A stretch of DNA of 50,644 nucleotides from Acidobacteriota bacterium (GTDB lineage: Bacteria > Acidobacteriota > Terriglobia > Acidiferrales > UBA7541). Shown here piece after piece: positions 8,856-16,373 of this stretch (position 1 is the stretch's first letter; the number at the start of each line of letters is the position of its first letter). The notes beneath the pieces are model-generated. The model saw nothing but the letters and a program-made list of their open reading frames with translations, was not told the DNA's origin and did no database searches. Both the position numbers and the translations under genes were made by a program. The DNA is taken from contig PMUS01000093.1 of NCBI GenBank assembly GCA_003166795.1, positions 1,891-52,534 on the forward strand. Direction: 5' to 3'.

Positions 8856-9389
8856 ATGAGATTCTCACGACGAAGCTTTCACCGCCATAAAGCGGTTCAT
8901 CGAGCGATCCGGTTGATTGCGCCCGTGCTGGTCGCGATGATTTCGCTTGCGGCGCAGTCATCCACGGCAGGACAGACGGGAGCGCCAACCGATTCGGTGC
9001 GTGTGCACTGGAAGGTGCTCGAGATGGCGCAAGTGAGGCTCGACGACAAAGCACCGCTGAAGTGGAACGTCTACCAGCCGGACAAAAAGGACAACAAAAA
9101 GGACAAGAAGAAGGACTCTGACTTGGTACTCGTACTGCTCGGGCACCGCTACCTGATGCTCGACACCAAAGCGCGGCTCGTTTACCTTGTCCCGATTTCC
9201 GATCTTCTGGCGCAAGGAACGGATTTTGAAAGCGGCGACCTCGCCCAGCAGGCTCGCCTGGTCCCCAGCACGGACTGGACTCAGCGCGACGTCGGTCCCG
9301 CCGAGTTGTACCGCCTCACGCTCGGCGACTACGGCAGCGTACTCGAAGTATCGCTGCCCCACATGCCGGACCTTCGGCCGTTCTACTGA
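8856..9389 (+). CDS. Small secreted protein of unknown function
   Basis: A 177-residue protein I do not recognise. The N-terminus has many basic residues (RFSRRSFHRHK) and then a hydrophobic stretch LIAPVLVAMISLAA, consistent with a Sec signal peptide or anchor. The middle holds a lysine/aspartate-rich linker, PDKKDNKKDKKKDSD, and the second half is predicted by eye as beta-rich (LVLVLLGHRYLMLDTKARLVYLVP). ATG at 8856 is preferred over the in-frame TTG at 8853. Its 3' end overlaps the convergent gene at 9383 by 7 bp. Confidence 0.75.
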   Translation: MRFSRRSFHRHKAVHRAIRLIAPVLVAMISLAAQSSTAGQTGAPTDSVRVHWKVLEMAQVRLDDKAPLKWNVYQPDKKDNKKDKKKDSDLVLVLLGHRYLMLDTKARLVYLVPISDLLAQGTDFESGDLAQQARLVPSTDWTQRDVGPAELYRLTLGDYGSVLEVSLPHMPDLRPFY

Positions 9390-9976
9390 GAGCCGCCTCT
9401 GCCCTTGCCAGCTTTAATCTGCAAGCTGCGCCAAATCATCCACGCGACGGTGGCTACCATGCCGAGCCATCCCAGCACCCGCACGGCGTGGGCGATCTGC
9501 GTGTCATGATCCAGGACGCCGAGCTTGCCGAACAGATATGCCCAATCGTGAATGACGTCGTCGCCATCGCCGATGGTGAGCAACGGCAACTCCTGCGCGC
9601 GGGCGTCGGCCATGTACGTCGCCACGGGTAGGAGTTGCTCGAAAAAGAAAAACATGCAAAATGCTGTTCCCAGAATCTGGCGCTGAAAAATGAAGAATGT
9701 GGCCAGCATCAGCGGAACGCTCAACTGCAAGATCGTGCCCCCGGCAACGGCGAGAAACTCGCCGAAAAACCGGAAAAGTAGATGGCCGCCCTCATGAATG
9801 GGAACGAAGACAAGGTCCATCATGAGGAGCGCGCCCGTGCCGCGCGCCGCTTGAAATAAGAACAACAGGTAAAACGTGGCCGCTATGATAAGGGCCGCTC
9901 GATGCACCGGCTGCCATTCGTCTTCCAGCGGTTGCAGGAACGGCAATCGCTCCGTCCATGATTCAGGCAGGCGCAT
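9383..9976 (-). CDS. Membrane protein with HEGGH zinc motif
   Basis: A 197-residue polytopic membrane protein with about four to five hydrophobic segments. The segment LVFVPIHEGGHLLFRFFGEF contains HExxH, the zinc-binding and catalytic motif of membrane-embedded M50-like metallopeptidases. A possible third ligand is within DGDDVIHDW, about 70 residues on. It may be a small site-2-protease relative or a non-peptidase member; activity is not shown. It is the last gene of a minus-strand operon beginning with the BadF-type kinase. Confidence 0.7.
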   Translation of the reverse strand: MRLPESWTERLPFLQPLEDEWQPVHRAALIIAATFYLLFLFQAARGTGALLMMDLVFVPIHEGGHLLFRFFGEFLAVAGGTILQLSVPLMLATFFIFQRQILGTAFCMFFFFEQLLPVATYMADARAQELPLLTIGDGDDVIHDWAYLFGKLGVLDHDTQIAHAVRVLGWLGMVATVAWMIWRSLQIKAGKGRGGSQ

Positions 9977-9987
9977 GGCGGATAACC

Positions 9988-10575
9988 TCAGCGATGAAAC
10001 ACGTCAACGACCCAGGGAATGCCCACCAACCCATCCTCTACCTTCACCTCGACGACATCGCCGCGGCTGAAGTTGTCGAAGTTTACGCGGTCCACCGGGA
10101 CGCGCTCGATGCGATGACCTTCGCGCCAGGAGGTCACTACCAGGCGCCGGCTTGGCAGCGCTCCGCCCATCGAGAATTTCCCCACCACACGCGCCTCTTC
10201 GACCTGCGGCGGGGCGCGGTCGAACGCCCCATTTGCCAGCATCAAAGCTGCGAAAATCCACGGCAGAGGGATCAGTCCGTAGTAAACGCGTTTGAGCGCC
10301 TCGAGTTCCAGGTGGCGCAGCGCGCGGCGCTCCAGCCCTATCGCCAGCCCCAGCGTTAGAAAGAAAAGCAAGCCGATGAAAATCAGGATGCCGTCGAGCT
10401 CCAGTGGCGGATAGCGGTTGCTCGCGGCCACAAACGCGAGAGCGCCGAGGACAAAAAACGCGGTGCGGTTCAGCAATTTCTTGCGGAGCGCGAACTCCGC
10501 CTCCGAGGAATTGAGTCCGCAAAAATCGCAAACGTCCGCGCCGCGTTCCGCTCCGCAATTCAGGCAGTGCGTCAT
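9988..10575 (-). CDS. Zinc-ribbon membrane protein of unknown function
   Basis: A 195-residue protein starting MTHCLNCGAERGADVCDFCG, a double CxxC zinc ribbon at the N-terminus. Two hydrophobic segments follow (FFVLGALAFVAAS and ILIFIGLLFFLTLGLAIG), then a third, LIPLPWIFAALMLANGAF, and a soluble C-terminal beta-rich domain of about 80 residues. The ATG at 10575 overlaps the TGA of the preceding small gene (ATGA), which decides the start against a longer open frame. I do not recognise the family beyond the zinc ribbon. Confidence 0.78.
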   Translation of the reverse strand: MTHCLNCGAERGADVCDFCGLNSSEAEFALRKKLLNRTAFFVLGALAFVAASNRYPPLELDGILIFIGLLFFLTLGLAIGLERRALRHLELEALKRVYYGLIPLPWIFAALMLANGAFDRAPPQVEEARVVGKFSMGGALPSRRLVVTSWREGHRIERVPVDRVNFDNFSRGDVVEVKVEDGLVGIPWVVDVFHR

Positions 10576-10850
10576 TTCACCGTGCGGACGCTCGACGGAG
10601 GATTCGCGAGGCAGACCATGTTCTCGTCGCGGCCATTTGAGAGGAGCTGGCAATCAATCTCCTGGGCGCTGCGGACTGCCTGATCGTAGCTCGACCCGGC
10701 GGCGGTCGCGCAGTGCATCGCGCCCTTGAACGCCACGCAGACTTCGTATCGCTCGCGCGTCTGCTGGAGCGTCGAGTAAGCGAGTATGCCGATCAGTGCA
10801 ATCGCTCCCAGTGCGACGATCCATCGAATCTTGTTTGATTTCTGCGCCAT
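10572..10850 (-). CDS. Small single-pass membrane protein, unknown
   Basis: A 92-residue protein with a short basic start (MAQKSNKIRW), one transmembrane segment (IVALGAIALIGILAYS) and a small outer domain with three cysteines (YEVCVAF, MHCATAAG, DCQLL). It starts 6 bp after the stop of the HEAT-like gene and overlaps the zinc-ribbon gene by 4 bp, so it is translated within the same operon. Not recognised. Confidence 0.72.
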   Translation of the reverse strand: MAQKSNKIRWIVALGAIALIGILAYSTLQQTRERYEVCVAFKGAMHCATAAGSSYDQAVRSAQEIDCQLLSNGRDENMVCLANPPSSVRTVK

Positions 10851-10856
10851 TGTAAT

Positions 10857-11681
10857 TTAGTCGATTTCCGTGACCGGACGCCCGCGCGCTTTCCCTTCTC
10901 CGTCATTCGCGCGGCGCACCAGTTCCTCCCGCATATGCTTTTTCAGATGCGGCGCGAGCCCTTCGAGTTTGGATATCTGCCTCAAATCGCCCAGGGGCAG
11001 CTGGGGCAAGAATGCCTGCACGGACGCGGCAGGCGTATGAGCGTTGCGGACCAGCGCGACCCGCACATTGTACTGGCAAGACCATTTTGGGTGGTGGGCG
11101 ATCGCCACGACAACACGCTCGGGCACGCCCGGCTTTGCCAGCACTTTCAACACCTGTGCCTCGGTGAGGAACGGATTCACGAGCGCCAGCTTGATTGCCT
11201 GAGCGTGTCCCTCCGCAAGTATCGCGCCGGCAACTCGCGACGGGCCGCGGCGCGCGAGCGTTAGCTTTTCTCCGACCGGGAGGTGCGGCACGCGCGTCAG
11301 GATGACTTCTTCGGCCACACGACGGATATCCGCCGGTGCGGACGGCAACAGGCTCAATCGCACCAGATCGAAAAGAAAAAGCTGCCGAACCGCCGCGAGG
11401 GCGAATCGCTTCGGGGTGCGCGGATGCCGCGCCAGTCGGAGCCGCACGCCTTCGCTCGACGTCCACTTCCCCTCTCCGGCAACAGCACTGAGAACGCTCG
11501 ACGGCAGATCGAGCCGTTCGAGCATCATCACCACGTGCGGTTCGTCGAGATTGGGATTTGCAAGCAGCGCCAGCAAAGCTTCCTCACCCGCTTCGTGCAG
11601 GAGCGATTTCAATTCGTCCCCGGCAGCCGATCGGGCGCGCTCGATCCGTGCGTCGGGTTCAGGCGGCATTGCCCTTTGCAT
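10857..11681 (-). CDS. Alpha-helical repeat protein, DUF2336-like or HEAT-like, unknown role
   Basis: A 274-residue, almost wholly helical cytoplasmic protein. It shows repeated helix pairs of the type LLALLANPNLDEPHVVMML, GVRLRLARHPRTPKRFALAAVR and AIKLALVNPFLTEAQVLKVLAKPG, where the sequence pattern N/H-P followed by a hydrophobic helix recurs about every 35-40 residues. This is how leucine-rich-variant or HEAT-type scaffolds look. Its start overlaps the end of the BadF kinase gene by 23 bp, so the two are likely coupled. Function is unknown. Confidence 0.7.
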   Translation of the reverse strand: MQRAMPPEPDARIERARSAAGDELKSLLHEAGEEALLALLANPNLDEPHVVMMLERLDLPSSVLSAVAGEGKWTSSEGVRLRLARHPRTPKRFALAAVRQLFLFDLVRLSLLPSAPADIRRVAEEVILTRVPHLPVGEKLTLARRGPSRVAGAILAEGHAQAIKLALVNPFLTEAQVLKVLAKPGVPERVVVAIAHHPKWSCQYNVRVALVRNAHTPAASVQAFLPQLPLGDLRQISKLEGLAPHLKKHMREELVRRANDGEGKARGRPVTEID

Positions 11682-12618
11682 TGCCCAGCCGCACGGCCAT
11701 CCGGACCGCAGCCTCGGCTGGAGACATTTCCACGGGAACGCTGACCACTCGCGGAACTGACGTCCTCAGCTCCGCATCAATCGCAGCATCGAAATATTTC
11801 GATCGCCCATTCGCGCCGCCCACCTTCGCAACTGGGACTTCTCGATCGCGCCAACCAAGTTCGCTCGCGACACACTCCACGAGTCCGGCGAGTGATACAG
11901 CGGCACCCGCGAGAATCCCGCGAGCGACCGCGTCGCCCTCGTCGGCTAGCGTTGCGACCAGCGAAAATGTCCTTGGAAAAACCGAGTCCGGATTCTTGGT
12001 GATCTGTTCGCCAAGCTGATCCCAATTGCGGCACTGATGAAACTCCAAAATCCGGCCAGAAAGCGCGGTCTCCGGTCCTCGACGCTCTTCCGCCAGCGTC
12101 ACCGCATGCGCGGCGCGTCGCCCGATATCAAAAGCGCTGCCTTCATCGCTGAACCATGGACCGCGCCCGCCCGCACGCGCCGTTCGGCCGCTGGCATCGC
12201 GGCCGAACGCGGCGGATCCCGTGCCGGCGAGAAGAATGATTCCTTCGCCCGAGCCGAAGGCCGCTTCGAGCGCGATTTCGAGGTCTGTCGTCACGCGGAC
12301 GCGCGCATTCGGATAGCCGTGCTCGAAGAAAGTCGTCGCGCGGCGCGCGACTTCCGACCGGCCGGCGCCTCCCAGCCCGGCGCAAATCCCGCGAATGTGC
12401 CCGGAATGAATCTTCTCCTGTTTCAAAACCGAGTCGGCCGCGTCGCTCAGTGAGAACCATGCCCGCGCGTAACCCGTTCGCACCGGGTTTGAGGGCCCCG
12501 CGGACGCGCGGGCGACTACGCGTCCCTCGGCGTCCGCCAGCACGCAATCCGTCTTGGTGCCGCCGCCATCGAGTCCAAGAAAATAAGAAGCTTCAGCAGC
12601 GGAAACTTTCTCTGGCAT
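11659..12618 (-). CDS. BadF/BadG-type sugar kinase, candidate MurNAc or GlcNAc kinase
   Basis: A 319-residue ASKHA-fold ATPase of the BadF/BadG/BcrA/BcrD family, which contains N-acetylglucosamine kinases and the MurK kinases for MurNAc and GlcNAc. The phosphate-1 motif GLDGGGTKTDCVLAD is at residues 14-28, the phosphate-2 block LLAGTGSAAFGRD is in the middle and an adenosine-type GGANG block near residue 268. The nearby NamZ, NagZ-AmiE, MurQ and SSS transporter genes suggest it phosphorylates MurNAc or GlcNAc after import; this is a context inference. It opens a minus-strand operon of five genes and is divergent from the symporter gene, 73 bp away. Confidence 0.88.
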   Translation of the reverse strand: MPEKVSAAEASYFLGLDGGGTKTDCVLADAEGRVVARASAGPSNPVRTGYARAWFSLSDAADSVLKQEKIHSGHIRGICAGLGGAGRSEVARRATTFFEHGYPNARVRVTTDLEIALEAAFGSGEGIILLAGTGSAAFGRDASGRTARAGGRGPWFSDEGSAFDIGRRAAHAVTLAEERRGPETALSGRILEFHQCRNWDQLGEQITKNPDSVFPRTFSLVATLADEGDAVARGILAGAAVSLAGLVECVASELGWRDREVPVAKVGGANGRSKYFDAAIDAELRTSVPRVVSVPVEMSPAEAAVRMAVRLGNAKGNAA

Positions 12619-12691
12619 GGACCTCTTTCAGTCTGCTTGACAGCCTCGGAAGCGGGCGGTTAGCATCGCGCGACCTGCCGGGCACGGCTCG

Positions 12692-14137
12692 ATGCGAATC
12701 AGCCCATTCGACTTCGCGATCATCGTTGCGTATCTCGTGGGCATCACCCTTTTCGGCGCGCACTTCCGCCGCGGCCAGCAAACCCTGCGCGATTACTTCC
12801 TTGGCGGCCGCACCGCGCCTTGGTGGGCAATCGCCTGCTCGATTGTCGCCACGGAAACTTCAACGCTGACGATCATCGGCACACCCGCAATCGCCTACGC
12901 GGGCAATCTCGGGTTTCTACAACTCGTATTGGGGTATATGGTCGCGCGGGTCATCTTGTGCGTGGTGCTCATCCCGCAGTATTTCCAGGGTGAATTTTAC
13001 ACGGCTTACCAGCTTCTCGAGAAGCGTTTTGGCAATCGGATGAAATCGGCGGCGGCGATCGTTTTCATGGGAACTCGCGCGTTGGCCGAGGGCGTGCGAA
13101 TTTCAGCGATCGGCAAAGTCGTAAGCGTCGCGTTCGGGACTGGCGAGCGGTGGTCCATCGCCATCGTGGCAGGGCTCACGATCGCGTACACGTTCGAGGG
13201 TGGGATGAGCGCCGTAATCTGGACCGATGTCGCGCAGTTCGCGCTGTATTTGACCGGCTCCGTCGCTGCTTTCTTTCTCCTCCTGCACAAAATCCCCGGC
13301 GGATGGCATCAGGTGACGTATTCAGCCGCGGCGGCCGGCGGAAAGCTTCGTGTGTTCGATTTCGCGTTCAGCCTGACCAGGAGCTACACCTTCTGGTCGG
13401 GCCTGCTCGGCGGAACTTTCCTCACCATGGCCAGCCACGGGACCGATCAGACAATGGTCCAGCGGCTTCTGGCGGCGCGGAATGAACGCGACAGCAAGAA
13501 AGCGCTGCTGGCAAGCGGCGTCGTTGTGTTCGTGCAATTCGCGCTTTTCCTCGTCCTCGGCGTGATGCTTTTCGTTTTCGCGCAACATGCGTCGCTGCCT
13601 GTGCAGGGTGACACGGATCGAATTTTCCCGGAGTTCATCGTGCGCGACATGCCCGTCGGCATGGCTGGCCTGGTGCTGGCGTCCATCTTCGCGATGGCCA
13701 TGTCGAACGCCAGCGGTTCGCTGAACTCGCTGGCCTCTTCGAGCGTGATTGATCTTGGCGCGCGCGGGGCAGGAACATCGCCGGCGCAGCAGCTCGTCCG
13801 CTCGCGGCGCCTGACGCTCGTCTGGGGTGTGGTTCTAGGGCTGCTGGGATTGATCCGCTGGGGCGGTGTGCTCGAGGCGGGACTCACGATCGCTTCGATC
13901 ACTTATGGCGCCATGCTCGGAGTTTTCCTGCTCGGCACCTGGAATCGTCGGGCAAATGAGAACGGCGCGCTCGTCGGATTTGCGGCTGGAATCGCGGCGA
14001 TGATCGCGGTGAGATTCTGGACGCCGCTGGCGTTCACCTGGTACGTGTTCGCCGGGACGATCGTAACGTTCGCCGTCGGTTCGGTCGCGAGCTTCGCGAG
14101 CGGCGCCGCGATCAAGCCCAGGGTCGTTCCAGAATAA
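12692..14137 (+). CDS. Sodium/solute symporter (SSS) family transporter, candidate MurNAc importer
   Basis: A 481-residue transporter of the sodium:solute symporter family with roughly 13 membrane segments. The first helix is FAIIVAYLVGITLFGAHF, followed by the family region DYFLGGRTAPWWAIACSIVATETSTLT. It begins 73 bp from the divergent BadF kinase gene. In Tannerella an SSS-type permease (MurT), as I recall it, works with a BadF-type kinase (MurK) and MurQ to take up MurNAc without a PTS. The same set is found here, so MurNAc is the leading substrate guess, though sialic acid, sugars and amino acids are all within the family range. Confidence 0.88.
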   Translation: MRISPFDFAIIVAYLVGITLFGAHFRRGQQTLRDYFLGGRTAPWWAIACSIVATETSTLTIIGTPAIAYAGNLGFLQLVLGYMVARVILCVVLIPQYFQGEFYTAYQLLEKRFGNRMKSAAAIVFMGTRALAEGVRISAIGKVVSVAFGTGERWSIAIVAGLTIAYTFEGGMSAVIWTDVAQFALYLTGSVAAFFLLLHKIPGGWHQVTYSAAAAGGKLRVFDFAFSLTRSYTFWSGLLGGTFLTMASHGTDQTMVQRLLAARNERDSKKALLASGVVVFVQFALFLVLGVMLFVFAQHASLPVQGDTDRIFPEFIVRDMPVGMAGLVLASIFAMAMSNASGSLNSLASSSVIDLGARGAGTSPAQQLVRSRRLTLVWGVVLGLLGLIRWGGVLEAGLTIASITYGAMLGVFLLGTWNRRANENGALVGFAAGIAAMIAVRFWTPLAFTWYVFAGTIVTFAVGSVASFASGAAIKPRVVPE

Positions 14138-14145
14138 TCGCAGAA

Positions 14146-15069
14146 TTAGAGCCGACGAAATCTGTCGGCTAGCGCGCCCGCCACAAACAGATCGGGATGG
14201 AGAAGGTGCGCAAGGAGCGCGACTCCATCGGCAAGACGCGGTCCCGGCCGGGAGAAGTAGGCGTTCGCATCAACCGCGAAGATACGACCCTCGCGCATGG
14301 CTGGCAATTGGTTCCAGCTCTCGGGAAACCGCGACACGTAGCATTCCTCGGCCGCGCGTGCGGAATTATATCCGCATGGCATGACGATAATCACGTCTGC
14401 GCGCGACTCCGCAATTTGCTCCGTTGTCACTTTGAACGAGGGCTCTCGCAAGCGCCCGAGCACGTCTTCCCCGCCGGCGCGGGAGACCATCTCCGGAATC
14501 CAGTGGCCGCCCACGTAATACGGGTCCAGCCACTCAAGACACAAAACGCGCGGGCGGGACCGAGCGCCGGCAGCCGTAGCGGCGATCGAGGCGACCTGCC
14601 GCGCCAGCGCCGCTGCGAGCGCGTCGGCTTCATTCTGGCGGCCGGTCGCTGCGCCAACGCGGCGGATATCGTTCCAAACTTCACCGAGTGAGCGCGGGGT
14701 CAACGAAAGAACCTGCGGCTGCTGCGGAAATCGCGCCAGCGCCGTCGCCAGATCGTCCGGAGAAGCAGCGCACACGTGGCACAAATCCTGCGTCAGGATC
14801 AGTTCGGGCGCGAGCGAGCGAAGGAGCTCGGCATCCACCGCGTAGATGCTCTCGCCGCGCGCGATAATTTCGCCGACCTGGCGGTCAATCTCCGCGGGCG
14901 GCGCGTGCGGGTCAATGCGCGTTCGAAGCAGCGAAGGTTTCGTCGCCGCGTCCGCGGGAAAATCGCATTCATGGCTGACGCCGAGAACCGAGTCACCCAG
15001 GCCGATGGCGTAAGCGATTTCGGTCGCGGACGGCAATAATGAACAGATGCGCATCGCGGGCTCAGTCAT
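14146..15069 (-). CDS. BtuF-like corrinoid/metal-chelate-binding protein, no signal peptide
   Basis: A 307-residue member of the periplasmic-binding-protein-like cobalamin-binding family. Diagnostic blocks are RICSLLPSATEIAYAIGLGD and GVSHECDFP at the N-terminus, APELILTQDLCHVC, LCLEWLDPYYVGGHWIPEMV and VIIVMPCGYN. No signal peptide precedes them. The ATG at 15069 overlaps the namZ stop by 8 bp, suggesting coupled translation; an internal ATG at 15054 would start with MRICSLLP directly. The upstream part of the open frame is read-through of namZ. Signal-less members of this family are widespread and their role is not settled. Confidence 0.87.
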   Translation of the reverse strand: MTEPAMRICSLLPSATEIAYAIGLGDSVLGVSHECDFPADAATKPSLLRTRIDPHAPPAEIDRQVGEIIARGESIYAVDAELLRSLAPELILTQDLCHVCAASPDDLATALARFPQQPQVLSLTPRSLGEVWNDIRRVGAATGRQNEADALAAALARQVASIAATAAGARSRPRVLCLEWLDPYYVGGHWIPEMVSRAGGEDVLGRLREPSFKVTTEQIAESRADVIIVMPCGYNSARAAEECYVSRFPESWNQLPAMREGRIFAVDANAYFSRPGPRLADGVALLAHLLHPDLFVAGALADRFRRL

Positions 15070-16309
15070 ACAGTAGATACTTTGCGCGCGTCCTACGGAA
15101 CTTGTCGAGGTCGGCGGACCAGCCGGACACGATCTCGGCGGGTGCGTCACCCCGTTTCAAGCGATCGACAGTGGATTGCGAGCCGAGAAGCTCGATGGTC
15201 TTCTCGATCTGAAACTTGTCCGGGTACATGCGATGCAGCACCTCGGCAATTTCAAGCCCCATGCGCATGGATTGAAGCTCGCTGCGATTCGTAATGCTCA
15301 CCGTCACGCCCTGGCATGGCTCGCCGCGATAGAGATCGTCGCTCGGAGTGAATTGCGCAGCCACAAAGCTCACGCCCGGGATCTTGCGACGGGTGAGCTC
15401 CGCGGCAAATTCGTCCGCGCGAACCCAGGGCGCGCCAATCTTTTCAAACGGCGCATCCGTGCCGCGCCCAACGGAAACGCCGCCCGCTTGCAGAATCTCG
15501 ATGCCGGGATAAAGGAATTCGGCGTTCAGCGTACGCAGGTTCGGCGAAGGAGGAATCCATGTGAGTCCCGTCTGATCGTAGGTTTCGCTGCGGCGCCAAT
15601 TGCTCATGGTTACAACGTGCAAATCCGCGCCGATTTTGTTCTCGGCATTGAACATCTGCGCGAGCTCGCCCGGCGTCATGCCGTAACGCACGGGCATCGG
15701 GAAATATCCGGTGAAGGACGTGCGGTCGGGGTCGAGCATCGGCCCCTCGACCACTTCTCCGCCCAGCGGGTCGGGGCGGTCGAAAACAACGAAAGGAATG
15801 TGGTGCTTCGCGGCCGCTTCCATGCAATACGCCATGGTCGTGACGTAAGTGTAGAAGCGGACTCCGGCGTCCTGTATGTCGAAGATCAAAATGTCGATGC
15901 CTTTCAACATCTCATCCGTCGGACGGCGCGTCTTGCCGTATAGGCTGTAGATTCGAACGCCGGTCGCAGGGTCGGTGCTATTTGCGATGGCCGCGTCGGC
16001 CTTCCCGTTGATGCCATGCTCGGGGCTGAACATCGCAACGAGCTTGAAACTCTCCCTCCCAGCGAAATAGTCGATTGTGGGCCGTCCCTGGAAATCCACG
16101 CCCGTCTGGTTTGTGATCAGGCCAATGTGTTTGCCCGCGAACGGTTCGGAGTTCATGGATTCGTAAATGTCGACGGCTGTGAGCGTGTGGCTCACTCCGG
16201 CGAATTGCCCGGAACGCATTGGTGCGCAAAACAACCATGCGATTGTGACCACAGCGAAAATGGCTTGAGAACGGTAACGAAACATGGTCGAGACGCTCGA
16301 TTGTGCCAC
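15062..16309 (-). CDS. namZ: Exo-beta-N-acetylmuramidase NamZ (GH171, DUF1343)
   Basis: A 415-residue secreted glycosidase of family GH171 (formerly DUF1343, YbbC of Bacillus), which removes MurNAc from the non-reducing end of peptide-free murein chains. The signature SPEHG with its catalytic-type glutamate appears in KLVAMFSPEHGINGKAD, followed by YSLYGKTRRPT, IFDIQDAGVRFYTYVTTM and VFDRPDPLGG, all typical of the family. A signal peptide is seen in FRYRSQAIFAVVTIAWLFCAP. GTG at 16309 or ATG at 16285 may be the start. It is divergent from the NagZ-AmiE fusion 64 bp away and overlaps the BtuF-like gene. Confidence 0.93.
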   Translation of the reverse strand: MAQSSVSTMFRYRSQAIFAVVTIAWLFCAPMRSGQFAGVSHTLTAVDIYESMNSEPFAGKHIGLITNQTGVDFQGRPTIDYFAGRESFKLVAMFSPEHGINGKADAAIANSTDPATGVRIYSLYGKTRRPTDEMLKGIDILIFDIQDAGVRFYTYVTTMAYCMEAAAKHHIPFVVFDRPDPLGGEVVEGPMLDPDRTSFTGYFPMPVRYGMTPGELAQMFNAENKIGADLHVVTMSNWRRSETYDQTGLTWIPPSPNLRTLNAEFLYPGIEILQAGGVSVGRGTDAPFEKIGAPWVRADEFAAELTRRKIPGVSFVAAQFTPSDDLYRGEPCQGVTVSITNRSELQSMRMGLEIAEVLHRMYPDKFQIEKTIELLGSQSTVDRLKRGDAPAEIVSGWSADLDKFRRTRAKYLLYD

Positions 16310-16373
16310 ATGAAATCGCGTGCTATATACAGCTACGGGATGCAGGCGTCAACAAAGAAGGCCCACGGTGGAA

